A DNA stretch of 64,000 nt from Granulicella arctica (lineage in GTDB: Bacteria > Acidobacteriota > Terriglobia > Terriglobales > Acidobacteriaceae), in the NCBI RefSeq assembly GCF_013410065.1, contig NZ_JACCCW010000002.1:1240001-1304000 (forward strand), read 5' to 3'. Both the position numbers and the translations under genes were made by a program. Position 1 is the first letter of the stretch; each line of letters begins with the position of its first letter. The notes under the pieces were generated by a model. It was not told the origin of the DNA, made no database searches, and was given only the letters and a program-made list of their open reading frames with translations. Positions 8,609 to 16,774 of this stretch are shown here, in pieces.

Positions 8609-9252
8609 GAGCGCGTATCAAGACTCCGACTGGCAAACTCGACGCGACGACCATCTCCTGGGGTAAAGCGGAGACGCTCTTTCGTATCCACCTGGCTGTT
8701 TATGGCAGCACAGAATTCAATCCCTCACCCACCGGCAATGCGAGATTCAGCCCGCTGATGAATGCCGCGAGTGGCGTTATCCCGACACTCTATGCGGGTA
8801 CGACTCTGGACTGCGCTTTGATGGAGACCGTCTTCCACGACGTGCCTTTTGCAGCCGGTCTGAAGATGTGGTCCAAGGCAACGCATGTCGCCGGCAAAGT
8901 GTGGTCGCAACTGACCCTCAGCCGTGATCTGGCTCTGATCGACCTATCGGCTGTCCCCTTACACAAGCTTGGGATCTCGCGAAAAGACCTGATCGAGTGC
9001 GACGGAACGCAATATCCTGAAACCCGCGCGTGGGCCTTAGCATTGCACGATCAATACCCAAATGCTGAAGGTCTCACCTGGACTTCTCGTCAGGCTGATC
9101 CAGCACGGGCTCTGGTTCTATTTGAAGACCGTCTCACCGGCCCGGTGTTGACCGCGAGCGGCACACCAACTTCATTACTGCTACCTGATGGAAGCGCGAT
9201 TCTCGAAGTTCTTATGCTCGCGCAACGACTAGGCGTCCTCTTGACGCCCTAA
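8602..9252 (+). CDS. RES-domain toxin (NAD+-degrading type), start codon unclear
   Basis: The frame carries RES-domain landmarks: ETLFRIHLAVYGSTEFN with the conserved Arg, IPTLYAGTTLDCALMETVFH with the conserved Glu, and GLTWTSRQADPARALVLFED. RES toxins degrade NAD+ in the cytoplasm. The frame is open from 8578, but no ATG, GTG or TTG occurs before the ATG at 8758, and starting there would lose the conserved Arg. An ATG at 8601 overlaps the antitoxin stop in another frame, so a one-base loss near 8601-8617 may have broken the gene. It may therefore be inactive; the 5' boundary given is inferred. Confidence 0.7.
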   Translation, partial: WVGARIKTPTGKLDATTISWGKAETLFRIHLAVYGSTEFNPSPTGNARFSPLMNAASGVIPTLYAGTTLDCALMETVFHDVPFAAGLKMWSKATHVAGKVWSQLTLSRDLALIDLSAVPLHKLGISRKDLIECDGTQYPETRAWALALHDQYPNAEGLTWTSRQADPARALVLFEDRLTGPVLTASGTPTSLLLPDGSAILEVLMLAQRLGVLLTP

Positions 9253-9261
9253 TCGACCGCG

Positions 9262-9290
9262 GGCTATGCAGCTTCAAGGAAGTATTGCGA
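9262..9290 (-). repeat. Duplicated 3' end of the XRE gene
   Basis: About 26 bases (GGCTAT, then CAGCTTC and AGGAAGTATTG) match 10,347-10,373 with two mismatches and encode the same C-terminus, QYFLEA followed by a stop. The patatin-like gene therefore sits between a fragment and an intact copy of an XRE gene end. Confidence 0.55.
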
Positions 9291-9414
9291 CGACGAAGTC
9301 CGGTGCACTGTTACCGCGATTCTGTCTGCGCATCGACGTTGACTAAACCGGCCGTAAGGCACGGTCTTGTTACTTCGATGGACAGAATTGTCCACGGGCT
9401 GAAATAGTGGGCAG

Positions 9415-10329
9415 ATGGTTAAGAACGTTGCTCTGGTTCTCGGTGGTGGTGGGTCCGGCGGACATGCATGGACGATCGGTGTTATCGCAGGACTGGCCGA
9501 ATCTGGTGTCGATATGACAGAGGCCGCTGATTTGGTGATCGGCACCTCGTCCGGGGCAACCGCGGCGGCGCAAGTCCGCAGCGGCATACCACCAGCCGAA
9601 CTGTTGGTTCCGATTCTGTCAGAGCCGGTTCCACCGGTCGGACAGAACCGGCAGGGGCCGCCGTCTCCGCCGATGGCCGGAGTCTACGAGCGGATGAGGG
9701 CCATCGGCGCCGCAGCCACCTCGGCTGTCGATCTATGCCGTGCAATGGGCGCGTTCGGGTTGGAGAGCGACGCCACACTCGGACCCACGGCGGCGGAACA
9801 GCGGCGCGCGATGGTCGCCGCCAGATTGCCTCACCAGCAATGGCCGGAGAGGCCGATGATCGTGGCGGCAGTCAACGCGCATACCGGCGAACTGGTTGCG
9901 TTCGACCGCGATTCCGGCGTTGACCTCGTGGACGCAGTGACCGCAGGCACTGCGCTGCCTGGGACGGTCCCCACACACAACATCAACGGCACGCGCTATA
10001 TCAACGGTGGCGTGCGCTCTGCAGAGAACGCCGACCTTGCCTCGGGCTATGCGAACGTCGTGGTGCTCTCGCCGTTTGGCGCGCGGAGCGGGACGTTACC
10101 GGCAGGCCAATTCGAGGGTATACGCAGATCACCGGAATGGGGCACGGACCTTGCGAGCCAGATCGAGGCCCTTCGCAAGCAGGGTAGCCGCGTCGAGGTG
10201 ATCACCCCGGACGCCGATTCCCGAGCCGCAATGGGCACGAACCAGATGGATCTGGCGACCCGCATCCCCGCCGCACGTGCCGGTTTTGCCCAAGGCAAGC
10301 AGGAAGCGACCCGCCTCACGTTCCTCTGA
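9415..10329 (+). CDS. Patatin-like phospholipase family protein, catalytic Asp replaced
   Basis: The 304-residue protein has the patatin fold: a glycine-rich oxyanion loop GGGGSGG at 10-16, the nucleophile elbow GTSSG with Ser45, and the region of the second catalytic residue at 196-199. Patatins need a Ser-Asp dyad with a DG[GA] motif, but here the codon is AAC, giving INGGVRSAENADLA with Asn197. Everything else looks intact, so it is either an inactive paralogue, a protein with another role, or a recent point mutation (GAC to AAC). Patatins hydrolyse acyl lipids. Partial XRE sequence lies upstream and an intact XRE gene convergently downstream. Confidence 0.85.
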   Translation: MVKNVALVLGGGGSGGHAWTIGVIAGLAESGVDMTEAADLVIGTSSGATAAAQVRSGIPPAELLVPILSEPVPPVGQNRQGPPSPPMAGVYERMRAIGAAATSAVDLCRAMGAFGLESDATLGPTAAEQRRAMVAARLPHQQWPERPMIVAAVNAHTGELVAFDRDSGVDLVDAVTAGTALPGTVPTHNINGTRYINGGVRSAENADLASGYANVVVLSPFGARSGTLPAGQFEGIRRSPEWGTDLASQIEALRKQGSRVEVITPDADSRAAMGTNQMDLATRIPAARAGFAQGKQEATRLTFL

Positions 10330-10346
10330 CGATTGCACGCCGCAGG

Positions 10347-10616
10347 CTATTCAGCTTCGAGGAAGTATTGAGGGGTTTTGCCGTAAAGATCAGCCAGCAG
10401 AATCAGTTCCATGACGTCCAGGCGACGGTCTCCAGATTCGGTCTTCGATATCCAGGAGTGGAACATGCCGAGTCGCTCCGCTACGTCCCTTTGAGTGAGT
10501 CCGGCCTCTTCTCTGGCGTTGATCAGCCTCGCCAAAAACCCGTCGTAGCGGGCTTGGTAAGGCACCGTCCTAGCCTTGCGCGACTTCCGAGTTTCACCTT
10601 CCGCAGGCTGGACCAT
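10347..10616 (-). CDS. XRE-family helix-turn-helix regulator
   Basis: An 89-residue protein with a Cro/CI-type helix-turn-helix at about residues 27-83: LINAREEAGLTQRDVAERLG, then SWISKTESGDRRLDVMELI. The basic N-terminal 20 residues are outside the domain. It is convergent with the patatin-like gene, the two stops being 18 bases apart, and divergent from a small gene at 10,686. An inverted repeat TTCC-N5-GGAA lies in the divergent gap and may be its operator. AAGAGG directly abuts the ATG, leaving the exact start slightly uncertain. Confidence 0.85.
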   Translation of the reverse strand: MVQPAEGETRKSRKARTVPYQARYDGFLARLINAREEAGLTQRDVAERLGMFHSWISKTESGDRRLDVMELILLADLYGKTPQYFLEAE

Positions 10617-10643
10617 CCTCTTAGTGTGGGTAGCCCTTGCGGT

Positions 10644-10660
10644 GTTTCCTAATAGGAACC
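10644..10660. promoter_or_regulatory. Inverted repeat, candidate XRE operator
   Basis: TTCC-TAATA-GGAA with partly symmetric flanks lies between the divergent XRE and small hypothetical genes. XRE proteins usually bind such palindromes as dimers. A related TTCC-CGCCA-GGAA lies at 10,913-10,928. Confidence 0.4.
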
Positions 10661-10685
10661 AGAATGGAAGCAGCGAGGTTCGAGA

Positions 10686-10904
10686 ATGATGCCTTCTCAG
10701 ATCGTGGACTGCCCGGAAGTAGTCGGTAAGACCGTCAAGTCACTCAAACTCCACTCAAGCGCCACGGCCGATGTGGAAGTGATGATCGAGTTCACAGACG
10801 GTACGTCCTTTTCCAGCTCTTTTGAGAGCCGCTCGGCTCTAAAGGCGAGCTTGATCCGAACCGGTATTGGAAGACCAGAGGTGCTCAAGAACTACGCCGA
10901 CTAG
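10686..10904 (+). CDS. Small hypothetical protein
   Basis: A 72-residue protein beginning MMPSQIVDCPEVVGKTVKSL. GAGG lies six bases before the first ATG. The pattern of alternating hydrophobic residues (VEVMIEFTDGTSFSSSFES) suggests a small beta-rich domain; I do not recognise a family. It is divergent from the XRE gene and may be co-regulated with it. A second TTCC-N5-GGAA repeat follows its stop codon. Confidence 0.55.
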   Translation: MMPSQIVDCPEVVGKTVKSLKLHSSATADVEVMIEFTDGTSFSSSFESRSALKASLIRTGIGRPEVLKNYAD

Positions 10905-10912
10905 GCACAGTT

Positions 10913-10928
10913 ATTCCCGCCAGGAATA
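10913..10928. promoter_or_regulatory. Second TTCC-N5-GGAA inverted repeat
   Basis: TATTCC-CGCCA-GGAATA has the same half-sites and spacing as the repeat at 10,644-10,660. Together they bracket the small gene, as looped operators might. Low confidence: no binding evidence. Confidence 0.3.
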
Positions 10929-11121
10929 GCAGACCTACGGCAAGTTATTGGACTCGCTATGGGGAATGACCTTAGGTTTGCGCCATGCTGATGCACGCGA
11001 TCAGCGGAGGTGCAAATTGGCTAATCATCTTCCCATACTCCGATCGGATCAAACCTCCGTTCGGTTGCCATTTCGACTCAACCAACCAATCACAATTCGC
11101 TCGCGCTTTGTAAGGCTTCTA

Positions 11122-11415
11122 GTGCCGTTCAAGAAGAACGGTGCCCGTGGCTTTCGTGTGCTGGCACCCACGCTCGTCGCACTCTCTTTTGCAGGTGTTG
11201 CTCACGCGCAGGGAACGATGGATTTCTCCGGGGCACAGACGCTCATGGGGACGTTCAAAACCTTCGCCGTATACGCGGGCGCAGTCATCTGTTTCGGTGG
11301 TCTGATCTTCGCCGGGATTCGGATGATGAGCGGTCGTTTCCAGGACGCAATTCCAGGCTTGTTCGGTGCGCTGTTTGGTGCAGGCGTACTCGGATGGGGT
11401 GCAGGCTGGATTGGA
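11122..11415 (+). pseudogene. TrbC/VirB2-type conjugative pilin, 3'-truncated
   Basis: This frame encodes a signal peptide (FRVLAPTLVALSFAGVAHAQ) followed by two hydrophobic segments, TFAVYAGAVICFGGLIFAGI and FGALFGAGVLGWGAGWIG, the layout of TrbC/VirB2 pilin subunits of type IV secretion systems. At about 11,415 the DNA changes to a ParB gene in another frame, so the natural C-terminus is lost and the frame reads nonsense to 11,760. The start is uncertain: GTG at 11,122 is one option and the frame is open from 10,948. No other conjugation gene remains nearby. Confidence 0.65.
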
Positions 11416-12718
11416 CCTCCAGCGCCGCGACGTGCATCCATTGGAAGAGGCGCGGAGCTTCAAAGGGCTTCTCGACTTGGAGGAGCCCAGGTACAGCATC
11501 GAGCAGATCGCGGCGAAGATCGGGAAACCACCCGCCTACGTCGCCACACGCTTGAAGTTGACCGAGCTTGCCGAGGTTGTCGTGGAGGAGTTCTACCGCG
11601 AGGAGATCGGCGTCGGCCATGCCCTGCTACTGGCGAAGTTGCCGCTCAACAAGCAGGAAGAAGCACTCAAGGCTTGCTTCCGCGAGGACTGGAGTGGATC
11701 GAGCGACCGCAAGGCCAAGCGCATTCTCCTGCCCGTCCGCAACCTGCAAACATGGATTGAGCAGAACATCTTGCTCGTCCTCAAGGATGCTCCGTTTGAC
11801 AAGAAGGACGCGTATCTTGTCGCCATCGCCGGGAGTTGTGTTGACTGCCCCAAACGGACAGGGCACAACAAGCTCTTGTTCTCTGACCTTGGCAAGCAGG
11901 ACGCTTGCTCTGACCCAAGCTGCTATCAGGCGAAGGTCGACGCGCATGTAGCCAACGCCATCGCTGCCAAACCCACGCTCGTACAAATCAGCACGGGCTA
12001 TACGAAGCCCCAGGAGGGGAGTGCCATCGTGCCGCGTGGCAAGTACGTCGCCATCGCGTCCGAGAAGCCGAAGGACAAGGAACAGGCACAACGGCCCCAG
12101 TACAAGAGTTGCAGGTTCACCACCGAGGCCATCATCGCGGACGGCCACGGCAAGGGCGAAGTCCACAAGGTCTGCGCCAATCCCGCTTGCCCCATCCATC
12201 ACCCGAAGAAGCAGTCGCACAACGCGGATGCTTCCTTCAAAACCGATCAGGAAAGGCAGCGCCGGGAGGCGGCGATTGCCAACACCACTGGCCGTCGTAT
12301 TCTCGCCGCCATCGCCGATGCCGTCCCGGTGCGGTTGATGAAACGCGATCTGCTCTTTATTGCGGAACGGCTGGCGTCCTTGCTGGACGAAAACCGGCTG
12401 TCCATCGTCGCCCGCAGGTACGGCATCAAGAAGGCTAAAGACAGCGACTCTCTCGGGAAGCTGTTTGTTGCCTATCTCCGCCGCGCCGAGGAGAGCGTGC
12501 TGGGTAGCGTGTTGGTCGAAACCACCATCCTCTATATAAGCATACGGCACAATCCGGTTCAGGTGCTTCATGAGGCTGCAGCAGCTTACAAAGTGGACGC
12601 TGACGCCATCGCCCTCAAAGTCAAACAGGAGTTTGCTGCCAAGAAAAAGATGAACGCTGCAAAGAAGCCCGTTGCGAAGACCCCACTCAAAGCCGTGCAG
12701 AAGGCGAAGGCTGCCTAG
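11416..12718 (+). pseudogene. ParB/RepB-like partition protein, 5'-truncated
   Basis: From about 11,416 the frame reads like a plasmid-type ParB from just before its HTH: LQRRDVHPLEEARSFKGLLD, then SIEQIAAKIGKPPAYVATRL. A long C-terminal region has Cys clusters (CVDCPKRTGHNKLL, CSDPSCYQ, CANPACPIHH) and ends in a Lys/Ala-rich tail. The N-terminal ParB/Srx nuclease-like domain is missing, replaced by the pilin fragment. An ATG at 11,366 in this frame lies inside pilin DNA, so a chimeric 450-residue protein could be made, but without the CTPase domain it should not act in partition. A strong terminator follows. Confidence 0.75.
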
Positions 12719-12734
12719 CCTTCAACCTTGCTTG

Positions 12735-12766
12735 AGGAGCCTGCTAACCACAGGCTCCTTTTTTTG
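12735..12766 (+). terminator. Rho-independent terminator after parB remnant
   Basis: A perfect 9-bp stem (AGGAGCCTG with CAGGCTCCT) and a 7-base loop are followed by a run of T, 17 bases after the ParB stop codon. This is a textbook intrinsic terminator. Confidence 0.9.
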
Positions 12767-12769
12767 CCC

Positions 12770-13262
12770 GTCCTTCCCGCCCCGGGCACTGCTCCTGCGT
12801 TGCAGAAGCAAGCTACGCCCTCCCACCCGACGGGCTTGTGCGGATTCTCTGTCTGGTTAGGTAGGTCTTCAAGGCGACTCGCCTTCGTAGAGATCGGCAA
12901 GAAGAAGGCAGCCGAGTGGCAGTTTTGTCGTAACGTGCCTCTTGTCGGCACGCCACCCGTGTGATGTGCGGTTGTTGTCACGGTTACACCCGCCTGTGAG
13001 TGGTTCCGAAAGTATAAGAAAACAAGTGGCTTATCGTCGGCACGGTAAAAGCTTGCTTTGACACCTTCACGCATCCTGATCTCTAGCCGAACACTATGCT
13101 CACTTGAAAACTTCAAGGAGGCAACACCGCACCTCCAGCCCCAAACACGGTCAGCTATGCGCTGGCCACAACGATCTGTCCGTCGAGCAGAAAAAGGATT
13201 TCGCAATTAGAGGGAACATGAGCCGAATCCCCGAAACCGTATCAAACATAATTAGGAGGAAT
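12770..13262. other. Unassigned stretch and receptor leader
   Basis: Overlapping frames exist on both strands (plus 12,728-12,964, minus 12,715-13,206), but neither has a domain or credible ribosome binding site. The right part carries the leader of the TonB-dependent receptor, where an earlier in-frame ATG (13,218) precedes a short repeated motif, ATGAGCCG, before the preferred start. Confidence 0.4.
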
Positions 13263-16200
13263 ATGAGCCGGACAACCGAAACAATCAGCGATTCAAAAGC
13301 CATTGGAAGCCTTTGGCATCTGCTTTGTCGTCGAGGCTTGGCAATAGCGCTAGTTCTCATGCTTAGTGCCGGTTTAGCCGCAACTCGAAGTGTCGCCCAG
13401 GCAGTCGACGCGACTCTCCGAGGCACAGTGAGAGATACCTCCGGTGCCAGCATCGTAGGAGCAAAGGTCGTCCTGACGGAACCCTCTACAGGCCAGGTCG
13501 TTCGACAAGTCGTATCCTCGGAGTCCGGTGACTTCGAATTCGACGAACTCAAGCCAGGCACCTATGCACTGCACTGTGATGCGCCAGGGTTCAAGGGGTT
13601 CAAGGCTGAGAGCATTCTGCTGGACCCAGGGCAGATTCGACGTGTTGATCCGGCGTTGCCTGTTGGCGCCCTCACTGATGAGGTAGTTGTAACGGCAGGG
13701 GCTGCGGTCATCAACACGGAAGACGCTACGATATCCACGACGTTCAGTGCGAAGGATAACGACAGAACGCCTCTGATCAATACTTACCCCAGCGCGTACT
13801 CCCTATTGACGACGGCTGCCGGAGTGCAGGGAGGGCATGGATCTACTCCCGTATTCGATGGCCAGCAGCAACAGAACCAATCCCAGATCTTTGATGGAAT
13901 TCCGAATGATCTACAAGGTCAACAGACCAACAACTCCAACTTCTTCGACGAGTCCACGGCGGTAACCTCCAATGCTCCGGCCGAGAGCGCGGTACCAGCC
14001 GAAATCAGTCTAGTCACTCACCGTGGCAGCAACAGTTTCCACGGTGTCGCGAGTTACAAGATCTACGATTCCGTCCTGAATGCTTCAACATATCTACCGC
14101 CAGCCAAAACCCCCTACATTAACCACGAATGGAACATTGGAGTGGGTGGCCCCATTTGGAAAGACCGGGCCTTCTTTTACGGACAATGGTTCGCAGAGCG
14201 AATTCCTCTTGGATCGAACTACCTCATCAACGTGCCGTCACCGCTAATGCGCCAAGGGGTCTTTACGCAATTTACGACAGCAATCAAAGATCCTCTGACC
14301 GGGTTAGCATTTACCAACAACACGATTCCTTCGAATCGTATAAGTCCTGTAGCCCTGGCGATCCAAAACACCTTCTACCCGGTGCCTACCGCGGCCTATG
14401 CGAACTCTCTGCCAGTAAATAATTACCCGTTCACCTTCAACTCCTACAGTGATCTATTCAAAGCCGATTGGCTTATGGATCGTGTTGACGTCAACCTTTC
14501 AAAGAACAATTCCATGTTTTTTCGGTGGCTGCTCCGGGATACGCCGTATCTACTCAATGATGGAGTTCCGTCAGCTATCTGGACGCGTGTACGTCGCCAG
14601 CAGCAGTACGCGATGGGCGATACGCACATCTTTTCTTCGCACCTCGCCAATAACTTCAGATTGGGTTTGGAGTACGACTACGAGGTTGACGGCACGCCGG
14701 AACGAGGGGTAACGCCACCAAACGGTGCTGCTGTGCTTGCCGCTGTGGGCTTGCAGGGGTCCAACCCAAGCAACTCGATCGGTCAAGGACTCCCCAACAT
14801 CACCATCAATGGCGGTGGCGTCACCACGGCCCAAATCCACGACGACGCCGGCGGAGTGCAATTCGATAATACGGTCATTACCATATCGGACGCAGTGGAC
14901 TGGCAAGTTCGTCATCATGTCCTGAAGTTTGGTTTTATCTCTCAGCGGTACAACAACAGCCAAGGTTTCCTCAATGATTACGGCACGTTCGTCTTCAATG
15001 GAACATACTCGGGAAATGCGTACGCCGATTTTCTGTTAGGTATTCCACAATCGAGCGCCCGTACGACTCCACTGCCGACGCGTCATCAAATCACTGGTAA
15101 TTTGGGCTTCTATGCCCAGGACGATTACCAGGCGACAAAGAAGCTTACGATCAACTTCGGTCTTCGGTGGGACTACTACGGAACCCCTTACTCTCCTAAC
15201 CACCTTGCATACAACTGGGACCCGACTACGGGCGACGTGATTGTCGATCCATCTGCTGTTTCCCTGGTGAGTCCGCTGTATCCTTCGAACATAACCGTCG
15301 TTACTGGGCCTGTTCAGGCCATACCTGACAAGGCGAACTTTACACCGCGTCTCGGTGCCGCCTACCGACTCAGCGATCATTCGGTGCTTCGTGGTGGCTA
15401 TGGTATCTATACCTCGCGCTTCGAGACACCACAAACTTCTACTGTCCCTTCCGCCTTCCCGACTTTCCTTTACAACCCCTTCGAGCTGATCAATCCGCAA
15501 CTGACGGCGGGCGTGACGGGACCGTTTTCCATTAGCCAAAACTATGTGAACGTTGTTGCTCCTGGCCAAACACCTCTCTTGCAATTTCCTAATCCCTACC
15601 CCTCAAGTACGTCCACTGCTCCCAGCCAAGATGTTTATGGATATCCAAGGCAATCGACTCTTGGGATGATTCAGCAGTTCAGCGTTTCTTATGAAAGGGA
15701 AGTCCATAGCTTTGGATTGCGCGCTTCTTATGTAGGTTCTCGGACTTCGGGAATGAACTACCAGGTAAATATAGACCAGCCGGTAGCGAGCACAACTCCA
15801 TATACTTCTGCCCTATTGCCATACAAGCAGTTTGCGCACACGTATGAGACCTATTACAACGGAAGCGCAAAATATGACGGCCTTCAACTTGAAGCGACTC
15901 GGCGAGCAGGTAACTTTACCTTCCATGCAAACTACAGCTTCCAGCGGAGCATCGCCAACGATCTAAACATTGAGAACCCCTATAACGTGCTCAGTCATTG
16001 GGCCAATGACGGCCCAACCATGCGCCATTACGGAGCCATCAGCGCGTCCTATGCTCTGCCATTCGGCAAAGGCCAGGAATACCTTTCGCAGGGATCTCCG
16101 ATTATTGGGAGGCTAGCGGGAGGCTGGGTCGTCACCTCGCTCACCTATATGGGGTCAGGAATTTGGTATTCGCCCTATTTCCCAACCGGGGATCCTTCCA

Positions 16201-16592
16201 ATACGGGAACCGTCGGGGGCCTCCCCGACCGGATCGGCAACCCGTATTCGTTCCCTGGCGGAAAGGCACGTCTGGAAGCGTTCAACCCTGCTGCATTTGC
16301 AGTCCCTCTGAGCGGCAAATATGGCAATGCTTTACCGAACAGTCTGGAGGGCCAGCGCTTATACCTAACTCACTTAGGGATACTGAAGACTATTCCCATC
16401 AACAATCGCGTTACGTTCAACTTCAATACCGAGATATCGAACCTCTTCAACCACCCGGAGTTCCAGCCACCGTTCCAAGGAAATATTTCGGTAGCTGGCG
16501 GTAATTTCTATTCGACACAGCTTGCCACCTTCACCTCGCTTGAGCGTGGAGGTCCACGACAAATCACATTCCAAGGGGCATTCAGATTCTAA
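13263..16592 (+). CDS. TonB-dependent receptor with carboxypeptidase-regulatory-like domain
   Basis: About 1,109 residues. A signal peptide (residues 1-47, LAIALVLMLSAGLAATRSVA) is followed by a carboxypeptidase-regulatory-like beta domain at about 50-130 (TLRGTVRDTSGASIVGAKVV), a plug-like region and a long beta-barrel ending in a C-terminal aromatic Phe (GAFRF), as expected for an outer-membrane protein. This architecture is expanded in Acidobacteria and is linked to uptake of glycans or other large substrates. AGGAGG just before the ATG at 13,263 favours this start; 13,218 is an alternative. A stem-loop and then the phosphodiester glycosidase gene follow. Confidence 0.9.
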   Translation: MSRTTETISDSKAIGSLWHLLCRRGLAIALVLMLSAGLAATRSVAQAVDATLRGTVRDTSGASIVGAKVVLTEPSTGQVVRQVVSSESGDFEFDELKPGTYALHCDAPGFKGFKAESILLDPGQIRRVDPALPVGALTDEVVVTAGAAVINTEDATISTTFSAKDNDRTPLINTYPSAYSLLTTAAGVQGGHGSTPVFDGQQQQNQSQIFDGIPNDLQGQQTNNSNFFDESTAVTSNAPAESAVPAEISLVTHRGSNSFHGVASYKIYDSVLNASTYLPPAKTPYINHEWNIGVGGPIWKDRAFFYGQWFAERIPLGSNYLINVPSPLMRQGVFTQFTTAIKDPLTGLAFTNNTIPSNRISPVALAIQNTFYPVPTAAYANSLPVNNYPFTFNSYSDLFKADWLMDRVDVNLSKNNSMFFRWLLRDTPYLLNDGVPSAIWTRVRRQQQYAMGDTHIFSSHLANNFRLGLEYDYEVDGTPERGVTPPNGAAVLAAVGLQGSNPSNSIGQGLPNITINGGGVTTAQIHDDAGGVQFDNTVITISDAVDWQVRHHVLKFGFISQRYNNSQGFLNDYGTFVFNGTYSGNAYADFLLGIPQSSARTTPLPTRHQITGNLGFYAQDDYQATKKLTINFGLRWDYYGTPYSPNHLAYNWDPTTGDVIVDPSAVSLVSPLYPSNITVVTGPVQAIPDKANFTPRLGAAYRLSDHSVLRGGYGIYTSRFETPQTSTVPSAFPTFLYNPFELINPQLTAGVTGPFSISQNYVNVVAPGQTPLLQFPNPYPSSTSTAPSQDVYGYPRQSTLGMIQQFSVSYEREVHSFGLRASYVGSRTSGMNYQVNIDQPVASTTPYTSALLPYKQFAHTYETYYNGSAKYDGLQLEATRRAGNFTFHANYSFQRSIANDLNIENPYNVLSHWANDGPTMRHYGAISASYALPFGKGQEYLSQGSPIIGRLAGGWVVTSLTYMGSGIWYSPYFPTGDPSNTGTVGGLPDRIGNPYSFPGGKARLEAFNPAAFAVPLSGKYGNALPNSLEGQRLYLTHLGILKTIPINNRVTFNFNTEISNLFNHPEFQPPFQGNISVAGGNFYSTQLATFTSLERGGPRQITFQGAFRF

Positions 16593-16635
16593 ACACGAGA
16601 AGATGTGAATCTTTGTGTCCTTGGAACTAGAGAGA

Positions 16636-16663
16636 GATTCAGGGGCCGCCAGGCCCCTGAATC
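16636..16663 (+). terminator. Stem-loop downstream of the receptor gene
   Basis: A perfect 12-bp stem (GATTCAGGGGCC with GGCCCCTGAATC, loop GCCA) lies 44 bases after the receptor stop. It lacks a T-run, so it may stabilise the mRNA end or attenuate transcription into the next gene. Confidence 0.55.
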
Positions 16664-16774
16664 CTGTCTCGAAGCTCCTTATTAACCCGAGACAACGCGG
16701 ATGATTACCAGCTTCCGAGCGAGGAGGTTGCCTCGATTCGTTGTCCATTTGTTGTTCGCACGAAGGAGGGTCTG

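Noticed and set aside
12715..13206. 163-codon minus-strand frame after the parB remnant
   Set aside because: It overlaps the ParB terminator, has no ribosome binding site and no recognisable domain.
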